Source: an uncultured Erysipelotrichales bacterium (GTDB taxonomy: Bacteria; Bacillota_I; Bacilli_A; Erysipelotrichales; Coprobacillaceae). From it: a DNA stretch of 6,543 nt. Below the pieces are notes generated by a model. The model ran no database searches. It saw only the letters and a program-made list of their open reading frames with translations, and was not told the DNA's origin. The stretch is from the NCBI GenBank assembly GCA_934754755.1, contig CAKVJS010000066.1, positions 1-6,543 of the forward strand. The letters are read 5' to 3'. The position numbers and the translations under genes were made by a program. Shown one piece after another: positions 1-5,949 of this stretch (position 1 is its first letter; every line of letters begins with the position of its first letter).

Positions 1-74
1 CGGTCTGGACGGGACTCGAACCCGCGACCTCCGCCGTGACAGGGCGGCATTCTAACCAACTGAACTACCAGACC
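1..74 (-). tRNA. tRNA-Asp (anticodon GUC)
   Basis: Read on the minus strand this folds as a full cloverleaf. The 7-bp acceptor stem GGTCTGG/CCAGACC closes at both ends, the T arm contains GGTTCGAGTCC, and the anticodon stem-loop carries GTC at 38-40, which decodes aspartate codons. The discriminator base G falls on position 1, so whether the 3' CCA is encoded lies outside the window. Only two bases separate it from the upstream tRNA-Ser, so both are probably processed from one transcript that continues leftwards. Confidence 0.97.
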
Positions 75-76
75 AA

Positions 77-167
77 TGGCGGAGACAGAGGGATTTGAAC
101 CCTCGCGCCAGTTTCCCGACCTACACCCTTAGCAGGGGCGCCTCTTCAGCCACTTGAGTATGTCTCC
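77..167 (-). tRNA. tRNA-Ser (anticodon GCU)
   Basis: A minus-strand class II tRNA with the long variable arm typical of serine tRNAs. The acceptor stem GGAGACA (161-167) pairs with TGTCTCC (81-87). The anticodon GCT is at 131-133 and reads AGC/AGU codons. The discriminator is G (position 80) and a 3' CCA is encoded (77-79). It is the first gene of the leftward tRNA unit, followed after two bases by tRNA-Asp. Confidence 0.97.
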
Positions 168-182
168 AATCATTGCCTATTT

Positions 183-211
183 ATAATAACATATCTATGT
201 ACACTATGCAA
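183..211 (-). promoter_or_regulatory. Sigma-A-type promoter of the tRNA unit
   Basis: On the minus strand, TTGCAT (-35, 206-211) and TATTAT (-10, 183-188) are separated by exactly 17 bp. Both differ little from the TTGACA/TATAAT consensus. The expected transcription start, near 176, is about ten bases before the 5' end of tRNA-Ser, a normal leader for a stable RNA gene. This is a sequence match only. Confidence 0.7.
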
Positions 212-356
212 CGGTGAAGTTAAAAAGATTGTATTTTTTTCTCCTTTTTTACCTAAGAACTATTATACAAGATTAGTGATCCTAGAAAAGAGAAATAAAT
301 ACAAACAAAATGTATATTTTATAGGGCAATCATCTAATTAATGGGTATGAAATTTT

Positions 357-384
357 ACATAGTCATTATTTTCCAGCATACAGT
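357..384 (+). promoter_or_regulatory. Possible sigma-E-like promoter before the SPOR gene
   Basis: CATACAGT at 377-384 matches the mother-cell sigma-E -10 consensus CATACAnT at every defined position. The -35 side is weaker: ATA at 359-361 within ACATAGT (357-363) sits 13 bp upstream, slightly closer than the usual 14-15 bp. A sigma-A reading (TTTACA at 354-359, 17 bp, CATACA) has a poor -10. The predicted start, near 390, would leave a leader of only about a dozen bases that just includes the ribosome binding site. Tentative. Confidence 0.3.
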
Positions 385-402
385 ACTAAGGGAGGAAATG
401 TT

Positions 403-798
403 ATGAGGGCAAAATATCTAGTAATAGCGATCGCTGTAATGTTGTCAATTGTATTTGGCTTTGTGTATATGAAATTATTTTCTACTTTGCATGCAACTTC
501 TAGCGTATATGTGTGTCAGGTAGGAATATATAAGGAAGAGGCTAATGCAAATGAGATGAAACAAAAATTAGAAAGTATTCAAATACCTGCGTACATATAT
601 CAAAAGGATGCCACCTTTATTGTCATTGGTGATATTTTTACAAGTGAAGAAGAGGCCAATACATTAGGTAAAAAGATCAGTGAAAATCAGATTACATGCA
701 TTGTAAGAGAATACCCCATTTCGATAGGGCTAAAAAAAGAAGTACAAAATAAACAATATGAAAATGTATATAAGGAGTTAGCGAAGCATCATGATTAA
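403..798 (+). CDS. SpoIIB-like SPOR-domain membrane protein
   Basis: A 131-residue protein with one N-terminal membrane segment (about residues 5-25) and a SPOR domain (about 35-103), probably facing the outside. The SPOR pattern is visible: VYVCQVGIYKEEANA at its start, then a helix, then TFIVIGDIFTSEEEA. SPOR domains bind peptidoglycan strands stripped of stem peptides, as found at septa. In B. subtilis the gene at this locus is spoIIB, a SPOR protein of roughly 330 residues that acts in septal thinning and engulfment, so the same role is inferred. This copy is much shorter, with almost no cytoplasmic region before the membrane segment. The start at 403 is set by GGGAGG at 390-395, since ATG at 398 stops after two codons. 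Its end overlaps radC by 8 bases. Confidence 0.75.
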   Translation: MRAKYLVIAIAVMLSIVFGFVYMKLFSTLHATSSVYVCQVGIYKEEANANEMKQKLESIQIPAYIYQKDATFIVIGDIFTSEEEANTLGKKISENQITCIVREYPISIGLKKEVQNKQYENVYKELAKHHD

Positions 799-1471
799 GG
801 ATTTTCCTAGAGAAGAACAACCACGTGAGAAGGTAAGACAAAAAGGAATCGATTGTGTAACTAATATTGAGTTACTCGCATTATTACTTCGTACCGGAAA
901 TAAGGAGGAGTCGGTTATGCAATTAGCGCAAAGCGTATTGCATAAAATAGGTGGCTTCCATAATCTTTCTCATATTACCTATCATGAATTAATTAAAATT
1001 AAGGGAATTAAACAATCCAAGGCCATTGCTTTGTTAGCGGGTGTTGAAATAGCGAAACGATTAAGTTATGAAACGAAGCGTTGTTTATGCGCAAATAACG
1101 CTCGTGATGTCTATCAGGCAATTAATCATCAATTTCGATTTGAAAAGCAAGAGAAAGTAATGATTTTATGTCTAAATAATCGCTTAGAAATAGTCAAAGA
1201 GAAAATCATATTTATTGGTAGTGCTGAATTATCAATTGTTTCGAGTAAAGAAATTTTTCGGGAGGTATTTATTACTAGTTGCAATCGTTTTATCTTAATT
1301 CATAATCACCCATCTGGTAATCCAGAACCTTCGAAAGAGGATAAAGAAATCACAAAAAGATTAGAAGAAATGGCGAAACAGCTAGAAATCGAATTGGTTG
1401 ATCATTTGATTATTGGTGATAACTGTTTTTATAGCTTTGCATTACATAAAGTTGTCACTGGTAACGATTGA
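791..1471 (+). CDS. radC: RadC family JAB-domain protein
   Basis: At 226 residues this is close to the usual RadC length. The N-terminal part has the family pattern PREKVRQKGID followed by ELLALLLRTG (residues 28-36) and a helix-hairpin-helix-like stretch around IKGIKQSKAIALLA (70-83). The C-terminal JAB/JAMM metalloprotease-like domain carries HNHPSGNPEPSKED (171-184) with the metal-ligand pattern H171, H173 and D184. RadC was named as a DNA repair protein, but that role is doubted and its substrate is unknown. The ATG overlaps the SPOR gene stop (ATGATTAA), and AAGGAG lies 13 bases upstream, suggesting coupled translation. In B. subtilis maf lies before this gene and mreB after it; both are absent here. 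The stop codon lies inside the -35 box of the next promoter. Confidence 0.95.
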   Translation: MIKDFPREEQPREKVRQKGIDCVTNIELLALLLRTGNKEESVMQLAQSVLHKIGGFHNLSHITYHELIKIKGIKQSKAIALLAGVEIAKRLSYETKRCLCANNARDVYQAINHQFRFEKQEKVMILCLNNRLEIVKEKIIFIGSAELSIVSSKEIFREVFITSCNRFILIHNHPSGNPEPSKEDKEITKRLEEMAKQLEIELVDHLIIGDNCFYSFALHKVVTGND

Positions 1472-1496
1472 TTTTTCTCTAGATACCCCGTATAAT
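1468..1496 (+). promoter_or_regulatory. Sigma-A promoter of mreC
   Basis: TTGATT (1468-1473), a 17-bp spacer and a perfect TATAAT (1491-1496) form the best vegetative promoter on the plus strand of the window. The -35 box overlaps the radC stop codon. The predicted start near 1503 falls just before the mreC ribosome binding site, giving a leader of about 15 bases. It would let mreCD-minCD and the genes beyond be expressed apart from the SPOR-radC pair. Confidence 0.65.
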
Positions 1497-1505
1497 GTAT
1501 AAAAC

Positions 1506-1513
1506 AGAGGTGG
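1506..1513 (+). promoter_or_regulatory. Ribosome binding site deciding the TTG start of mreC
   Basis: AGAGGTGG contains GAGGTG, a match to the anti-Shine-Dalgarno partner, four to five bases before TTG at 1518. The next in-frame ATG (1638) would remove the membrane anchor, so the TTG start is preferred. Confidence 0.7.
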
Positions 1514-1517
1514 TATT

Positions 1518-2372
1518 TTGACTAGAAATAAAGAGAAAAGAAGAAAGCGGATCATTTTTATTATAACGATATCTATCATTGTCTTTTCGGCTGTGTCCTT
1601 ACTAATTGGTCGGACGAATTCTAAGATAGAAGTAATCATGCGAGATTCGGTATCTTTTATTGAGTATCATATCCTAAAAAAACCAGCCGATGCGCTTGGA
1701 ACTATGTTCCATGAATATGATTCCTTAAAGGATGTGTATAAAGAAAATGCCATCTTGAAAAAAAAGCTAGGGGATCACGCAACAGCGGAAGCAAGAAATA
1801 AAGTAATTACAGAGGAGTTAAAACATTATAAGGAAATGTTTGATATTCCGTATTTAAAAACCGATTATAAAGTAAAGTATACAAATGTCCAAACTAGGCC
1901 AGCTGATGGCTGGGGGCAATCGTTAACGATTGGACTTGGTAGTACTGGAGGGATCAAGATCGGTATGGCTGTCATGTCAGCCAAGGGCATGATTGGTGTT
2001 GTTAGTTCGGTAACGGAATTATCATCCACAGTGAATCTCCTTACCGATGAACAAATGGCAAACGGAGTAGCGGTTCAAATATACAATAAAGATAAAGTGG
2101 TACCTGGTATTTTAGATCGTTATAATATTCGTAATGGTACCTATGAAATTACCCCATTAGAAAGCATCGATGCCTTAGAAAAAAATGCCTTGGTTGTTAC
2201 TTCCGGTATTGGTAAGACAGCGATTCCGAAGGGGTTAATCATAGGTAAGGCAAAAGATAAGCGGATTAATGAAGACGGGGTTAGTAGTAAAGTATTTGTA
2301 AAACCAGCTGCCTCTTTTAGCGACTTAGATGTCGTTGCTGTCGTGTTAAGTGAAAGTGCTAGCCATGAATAA
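1518..2372 (+). CDS. mreC: Rod shape-determining protein MreC
   Basis: At 284 residues the protein matches the usual MreC length. A basic N-terminus (KEKRRKR) is followed by one membrane segment (about 11-30), a coiled coil (about 66-108) and the two-part beta domain (about 117-280) outside the membrane. Family signatures include GWGQSLTIGLGSTGGIKIGM (131-150), the G-V-V-S-S-V stretch and the LLTDEQ motif (174-179). MreC dimers scaffold the elongation machinery, contacting MreD and penicillin-binding proteins during lateral wall growth. The start is TTG with a strong ribosome binding site, and a good promoter lies directly upstream. mreB, which normally precedes it, is missing. The end overlaps mreD by 8 bases. 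Confidence 0.95.
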   Translation: MTRNKEKRRKRIIFIITISIIVFSAVSLLIGRTNSKIEVIMRDSVSFIEYHILKKPADALGTMFHEYDSLKDVYKENAILKKKLGDHATAEARNKVITEELKHYKEMFDIPYLKTDYKVKYTNVQTRPADGWGQSLTIGLGSTGGIKIGMAVMSAKGMIGVVSSVTELSSTVNLLTDEQMANGVAVQIYNKDKVVPGILDRYNIRNGTYEITPLESIDALEKNALVVTSGIGKTAIPKGLIIGKAKDKRINEDGVSSKVFVKPAASFSDLDVVAVVLSESASHE

Positions 2373-2877
2373 TAAGTTAGCGAAATACATAATAATGGTC
2401 GTGATCGCTTTTGCGATCGATAGTACTATTTTCTACTTTTTAAAACATGACACAAAAGGTATTACGATAATTCCGTATATTGGATTGATGCTTTGGACGT
2501 TGCTTAATAATGAAATTATTGACGATGATCGATATATTTTTGCCTCCTCGGTTGGTGCCTATTATGCGATTGTGTACGCTAATTCCTTACTTATCTATGT
2601 GTTGTTATATGGTATCTATGCATTTTTTGGTAGAAGATATATGAAATTATCAAAGTTTACTTTGTTTGAGGCAATGATCGTTATTGTTTTGACAATTTTT
2701 GTACAGGAGGTCGTGATATATTGGTTAATGTGGATAACCAATGTAACGGCAATTTCTTTTATGCACTTCTCATTGTATCGCTTATTACCGACGTTGCTAT
2801 GCAATACTATATTGTCGATACCATTGTATTATCTTCATAAAAAAATAGGACATGAGGGTAAGAAAAATGCATATTAA
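2365..2877 (+). CDS. mreD: Rod shape-determining protein MreD
   Basis: A very hydrophobic 170-residue protein with about five membrane segments, the size and profile of Bacillus MreD. Near its end it has the recognisable RLLPTLLCNTILSIPLYYL stretch that matches the family's PTLL-N pattern. MreD is an integral membrane partner of MreC in the elongasome. ATG at 2365 is chosen because it overlaps the mreC stop as ATGAATAA, a typical coupling junction. GTG at 2350 is in frame but has no better ribosome binding site. Neither start has a clear Shine-Dalgarno sequence, so translation probably depends on ribosomes finishing mreC. The end overlaps minC by 11 bases. Confidence 0.9.
   Translation: MNNKLAKYIIMVVIAFAIDSTIFYFLKHDTKGITIIPYIGLMLWTLLNNEIIDDDRYIFASSVGAYYAIVYANSLLIYVLLYGIYAFFGRRYMKLSKFTLFEAMIVIVLTIFVQEVVIYWLMWITNVTAISFMHFSLYRLLPTLLCNTILSIPLYYLHKKIGHEGKKNAY
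2854..2859 (+). promoter_or_regulatory. Ribosome binding site deciding the minC start
   Basis: GAGGGT inside the end of mreD lies seven bases before ATG at 2867. This favours 2867 over the in-frame ATG at 2852, which has no such site. Confidence 0.55.
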
Positions 2878-3451
2878 AATTAAAAGTTTAAATGATCAAC
2901 TATACTTTATATTTGATGAAAAAGAAACATTTTATAATTTGATGCAAGATTTAAAAAGTCTTTTAGAAAGACCAATGTTTTATAACGATGGTTTTTTTCC
3001 GAAGGCTTTTTTTGATTTTCAAGGTCGCATATTAAAAGAGGAGCAGTTACAAACCGTATTTGATATTTTATTTAGTAAGCAATCAGTTGTATTTATGGGC
3101 ATTAGTGGCATTAAAGAACAAGAGCCTGTAACCATCAAGGTTATGAATCGAACGATACATAGTGGGGAAGTCATCCATATATTACAAGATGCACTAATTA
3201 TTGGACATATTAATCCCGGAGCCATTGTTACCTTTACTGACAAATTATATGTGTTAGGCACCATTCGTGGAATGGTAGAAGGCATACATCCTTATTCCAG
3301 CATTAGTGGCCAGAGCTTTAAAAATGCCCATGTAAGAATCAATGGGGTATCTCGACACGATTATACAAGTTTACAACTAACGATGCTATATTATAAGGAT
3401 AATGAGATATATTTGGAAGAGGGGGAAAAGGAATGTCTAGAATTATTGTAG
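2867..3451 (+). CDS. minC: Septum site-determining protein MinC
   Basis: A 194-residue cell-division inhibitor, shorter than B. subtilis MinC (about 226). The N-terminal half (about 1-90) corresponds to the domain that weakens FtsZ polymers. The C-terminal beta-helix domain (about 96-175) binds MinD; it shows HSGE (98-101, where the family has RSGQ), GHINPGA (113-119) and VLGTIRG (129-135). After that, the AHAG-like segment common in the family is replaced by a divergent GIHPYSS stretch. MinC works with MinD, encoded next with a 19-base overlap, to stop division septa forming near the poles. No minE follows, as in Bacilli that position the system by DivIVA/MinJ instead. Confidence 0.92.
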   Translation: MHIKIKSLNDQLYFIFDEKETFYNLMQDLKSLLERPMFYNDGFFPKAFFDFQGRILKEEQLQTVFDILFSKQSVVFMGISGIKEQEPVTIKVMNRTIHSGEVIHILQDALIIGHINPGAIVTFTDKLYVLGTIRGMVEGIHPYSSISGQSFKNAHVRINGVSRHDYTSLQLTMLYYKDNEIYLEEGEKECLELL

Positions 3452-4212
3452 TAACCTCCGGTAAAGGCGGTGTAGGAAAGAGTAGTATTAGTGTCAATAT
3501 AGCGAGTGCTATTGCTTCGCAAAAATTTAGTGTGTGTTTAATTGATGCTGATTTCGGTTTGAAGAACTTGGATGTTATGATGGGTCTAGAAAATCGGATT
3601 GTGTATGATTTAAAAGATGTACTGGATGGTAAATGTACGATTGAACAAGTATTAGTAAAAGATAAAAGAGTGCCTGGGTTATGTTTATTACCCGCTTGTA
3701 AATCGCTAAGTTTTGAGGAATTAGATACAAGCCATATGCAATCCTTAATTGAAAACTTACAAACCACCTTTGACTTCATTATTGTGGACAGTCCAGCTGG
3801 TGTCGAAAAAGGATTTGATTATTCCATTGGCCTCGCTAATGAGGCTATCGTTGTTGTCAATTTAGATGTTTCTTCCTTGCGTGATGCCGATCGGGTTGTT
3901 GGTTTGTTGATGAAAAAGGGAATTGCGGATATACGAATGATTATTAATAAAGTAAATATCGATGATATTGAACAAAACAAGTCGATCACAATTGAGGATG
4001 CGATTGAAATTTTATCTTTACCGGTACTTGGTATTGTATATGATGATCATGGCATGATTGAGGCCAATAATAAAGGAATCCCTATTTATTTACATAAAAA
4101 TCATATTTTACAGTTTTGTTTTATAAATATTGCCAAGCGAATGTTGGGACAAAATGTTCCCTTTACGAAATATAAAAAGAAGAGTATTTTGCGTCGAATC
4201 TTTTTATCATAA
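3433..4212 (+). CDS. minD: Septum site-determining protein MinD (membrane ATPase)
   Basis: A 259-residue ParA/MinD-family ATPase. The deviant Walker A motif GKGGVGKSS is at 10-18, with both signature lysines K11 and K16 and Ser where Thr is common. DADFGLKNLDVMMGLENR (38-55) is the switch I region, and DFIIVDSPAGVEKGF (114-128) holds the Walker B/switch II aspartate with the MinD-specific PAG. The basic C-terminus KKKSILRRIFLS (248-259) can form the amphipathic membrane-targeting helix that binds only when ATP is bound. MinD recruits MinC to the membrane. The start overlaps minC by 19 bases, with GAGGGGG (3420-3425) seven bases before it. Confidence 0.96.
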   Translation: MSRIIVVTSGKGGVGKSSISVNIASAIASQKFSVCLIDADFGLKNLDVMMGLENRIVYDLKDVLDGKCTIEQVLVKDKRVPGLCLLPACKSLSFEELDTSHMQSLIENLQTTFDFIIVDSPAGVEKGFDYSIGLANEAIVVVNLDVSSLRDADRVVGLLMKKGIADIRMIINKVNIDDIEQNKSITIEDAIEILSLPVLGIVYDDHGMIEANNKGIPIYLHKNHILQFCFINIAKRMLGQNVPFTKYKKKSILRRIFLS

Positions 4213-4262
4213 AAGATTACTGAATTGGATCCTCTAAACATAAGATATACTAGGGTGATAAA

Positions 4263-4862
4263 ATGAATGATGATATAGAGGAGATCCGTGAGAGAATACA
4301 AAGACGTAAGCATACAATAAGTCCGCAAGGCAATAAACCATTAAATGATAAAAACTTTAAAAGTATGTATAATTTTGTCATTAAAAGTATGATTATGATA
4401 CTGATTGGTTTATCCATTGTCACATATTTAAAAGTGAATCCAGATACGAATATTAAGGAATATATATTGAACGATACGTATTATAAAACAACAATGAACT
4501 GGATATCGCGTACCGTTATGGGATTCTTACCGCAAGTTAATAAGTCACTACCCGTGCATTCCAATGTATTATATACGCGTGTAGAAGGCAATCATTTTAA
4601 AAACAATTCCAATGAAGTTGTTAACTTTGATAAAGGAAAAGTTATTTATACCGGACAGAAAAAAGGATTAGGATTATACTTAGTAGTATTGTTGGATAAT
4701 GGGGTGCAGGTCACCTATGCTGGATTGAAGGACATTAGTGTATCTTTATACGATACCGTAAAAAAAGGAATGATAGTGGGAACCTATGATAAAGAGTTAA
4801 CCTTATTATTTGAATATTTAGGAGAAGAAATATCATATGAAGCGTATCTCAGGATGGAGTGA
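4263..4862 (+). CDS. spoIVFA: Stage IV sporulation protein FA (inactive M23 fold)
   Basis: A 199-residue protein with a basic cytoplasmic N-terminus, one membrane segment (about 37-57) and a C-terminal LytM/M23-like domain (about 108-199) on the other side. The domain keeps the fold pattern (GKVIYTG, VVLLDNGVQVTYAGL, YDTVKKGMIVG, LLFE), but the metal-binding histidines of active M23 peptidases are absent: LLD where H-x-x-G is expected, YAGL for Y-x-HL, and LLFE for HLHFE. It should therefore be structural. In B. subtilis SpoIVFA holds SpoIVFB in the outer forespore membrane with BofA and is cut by SpoIVB to release it. It is shorter than the B. subtilis protein (about 264). AGGGTGAT (4252-4259) is the ribosome binding site. 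It lies 50 bases after minD and overlaps spoIVFB by 26 bases. Confidence 0.82.
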   Translation: MNDDIEEIRERIQRRKHTISPQGNKPLNDKNFKSMYNFVIKSMIMILIGLSIVTYLKVNPDTNIKEYILNDTYYKTTMNWISRTVMGFLPQVNKSLPVHSNVLYTRVEGNHFKNNSNEVVNFDKGKVIYTGQKKGLGLYLVVLLDNGVQVTYAGLKDISVSLYDTVKKGMIVGTYDKELTLLFEYLGEEISYEAYLRME

Positions 4863-5577
4863 TTGGCACATCCATCCTTTTACATTCGTATATCTTTTTT
4901 TTGCCTGTATCAATCGTACCTTTGTTGAGTATATAGCAGCTCTAGCGATTGTTTGTTTTCATGAGTTTTTTCATTATGCTTGGGCAAAACATTATAAATT
5001 TGATATAACCGGTGTGCAAGTCTTACCATTCGGGGCTTTTTTAAATCTTTCCGATTTTGGATTGCACCATATTATCGAAGAACTAATTGTGATTGTAGCA
5101 GGACTAAGTTCACATCTATTTTTATACTGCATGATTGTTTTAAGTGGATCCGATCCATATTTATTAGCCGTTAATCGATTAGTTCTATTATTTAATATCC
5201 TTCCTATATATCCGTTAGATGGATCGAAGATATTTCTCTTACTAACATCATTAATACTTCCTTATAAAAAGGCAATACAGTTACAGATTAAAGTATCCAT
5301 ACTATCCTTAAGCATACTTATCTTTCATATAATGGAGATCAGTTACATCGTCATTTATGGCTATCTAATCTATTGTAATTATCAATACATTAAGGAGTAC
5401 CGCTATTTATTAGCACGCTTATATACAAATCGATGTTATCAAACAATGTATAAACGTATCAAAGTCAATCATTCGTATGTATTATATCGACCTTATCAAA
5501 ATGTATATTTAATCAATCAAAATATCTTACAAGAAAAAGAAGTTGTTGAAAAACTAATTGAGAAACTGTATGAGTGA
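4837..5577 (+). CDS. spoIVFB: Stage IV sporulation protein FB, M50 intramembrane protease
   Basis: A 246-residue polytopic membrane protein of the site-2 protease family. The zinc motif HEFFH (H42, E43, H46) lies within a membrane segment and aligns closely with H43-E44-xx-H47 of B. subtilis SpoIVFB. The second active-site motif NILPIYPLDG (120-129) supplies the third ligand, D128. The N-terminal IHP (12-14) is also typical. SpoIVFB cuts pro-sigma-K inside the membrane, starting late mother-cell gene expression. The remaining segments (about 83-103 and 148-185) are hydrophobic, and the tail after about 187 is soluble, basic and tyrosine-rich; the protein is somewhat shorter than in B. subtilis (about 288). 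AGGAGA at 4820-4825 precedes the ATG, within spoIVFA. No clear terminator follows. Confidence 0.88.
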   Translation: MKRISGWSDWHIHPFTFVYLFFACINRTFVEYIAALAIVCFHEFFHYAWAKHYKFDITGVQVLPFGAFLNLSDFGLHHIIEELIVIVAGLSSHLFLYCMIVLSGSDPYLLAVNRLVLLFNILPIYPLDGSKIFLLLTSLILPYKKAIQLQIKVSILSLSILIFHIMEISYIVIYGYLIYCNYQYIKEYRYLLARLYTNRCYQTMYKRIKVNHSYVLYRPYQNVYLINQNILQEKEVVEKLIEKLYE

Positions 5578-5689
5578 AATATTCTTTTGTTCCGTGGATC
5601 AAAACAGTCCACTAATATCCAATATATCGTGCAATATACTAAACCATGCGATATTGTAACAAAATTATGCAAAAATGAAGGGAGAGCAA

Positions 5690-5748
5690 CCTATTTTGAA
5701 CTGTATAGGATAGGTCTTGGAATTACTATTATTGCGGTTTAAAATAGG
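5690..5748 (+). repeat. Inverted repeat with a 14-bp stem
   Basis: CCTATTTTGAACTG (5690-5703) pairs with CGGTTTAAAATAGG (5735-5748) along 14 positions, including two G-U pairs, around a 31-base loop. The loop holds two further ATAGG copies (5705-5709 and 5710-5714) that could pair with the same CCTAT (5690-5694), so alternative folds are possible. No known RNA family was recognised. Confidence 0.6.
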
Positions 5749-5803
5749 CTACTTCTTTATTAAGAAGGCATAAGTAGTATATGAGGGTTATGTATTATAG
5801 TAT

Positions 5804-5829
5804 AGAATCTTACATTTATGTAACATTCT
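5804..5829 (+). repeat. 26-bp imperfect palindrome, possible operator
   Basis: The half-sites AGAATCTTACAT (5804-5815) and ATGTAACATTCT (5818-5829) are mirror complements at 11 of 12 positions around a central TT; the only mismatch is C against C. The inner 14 bases, TTACATTTATGTAA, are perfect. The size and symmetry suit a binding site for a dimeric repressor. It lies about 120 bases before the permease-like gene. No regulator is encoded in the window. Confidence 0.45.
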
Positions 5830-5949
5830 TGTATTGTATTGATCCCTATCAAGCTGTGTGTTAGTGTGTATATTGTAACGTAGTATAGAGAGGGTTTATA
5901 CCATAAGTTAAGCAAGAGTAAAATGGTTATTGTTAGGGGGTTGGTATTT

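Larger units (their letters stand above)
5578..5949 (+). other. 372-base intergenic region rich in inverted repeats
   Basis: No convincing gene is seen; the short open frames lack ribosome binding sites or family character. The stretch holds several potential stem-loops: GTGGA/TCCAC at 5594-5612, GCAATAT/ATATTGT at 5631-5657, a 14-bp stem at 5690-5748, CTTCTT/AAGAAG at 5752-5767 and a 26-bp imperfect palindrome at 5804-5829. None is followed by the T-run of an intrinsic terminator. A weak promoter-like pair, TTGTAA (5873-5878), 18 bp, TATACC (5897-5902), could serve the gene at 5950. In B. subtilis the L21 leader and rplU lie at this position; rplU is absent here, and I cannot tell whether any leader remains. 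Confidence 0.6.

Noticed and set aside
2350..2364. GTG at 2350 as the mreD start
   Set aside because: It has no ribosome binding site and would lengthen the overlap; ATG at 2365 forms the typical ATGAATAA stop-start junction.
3339..3779. 146-codon open frame on the minus strand
   Set aside because: It lies wholly opposite minC and minD, which have clear family motifs and proper starts; its product has no recognisable character.
4239..4251. CATAAGAT and GATATACT as sigma-E or sigma-G -10 boxes for spoIVFA
   Set aside because: Neither has a matching -35 at the right distance, and transcription would start inside or after the spoIVFA ribosome binding site.
5594..5612. GTGGA/TCCAC hairpin as a terminator after spoIVFB
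   Set aside because: The stem is short, and TAATAT follows it instead of a T-run, so intrinsic termination is not supported.
5717..5773. 18-codon frame starting with TTG in the intergenic region
   Set aside because: Too short, with no good ribosome binding site, and it crosses the predicted RNA stem.
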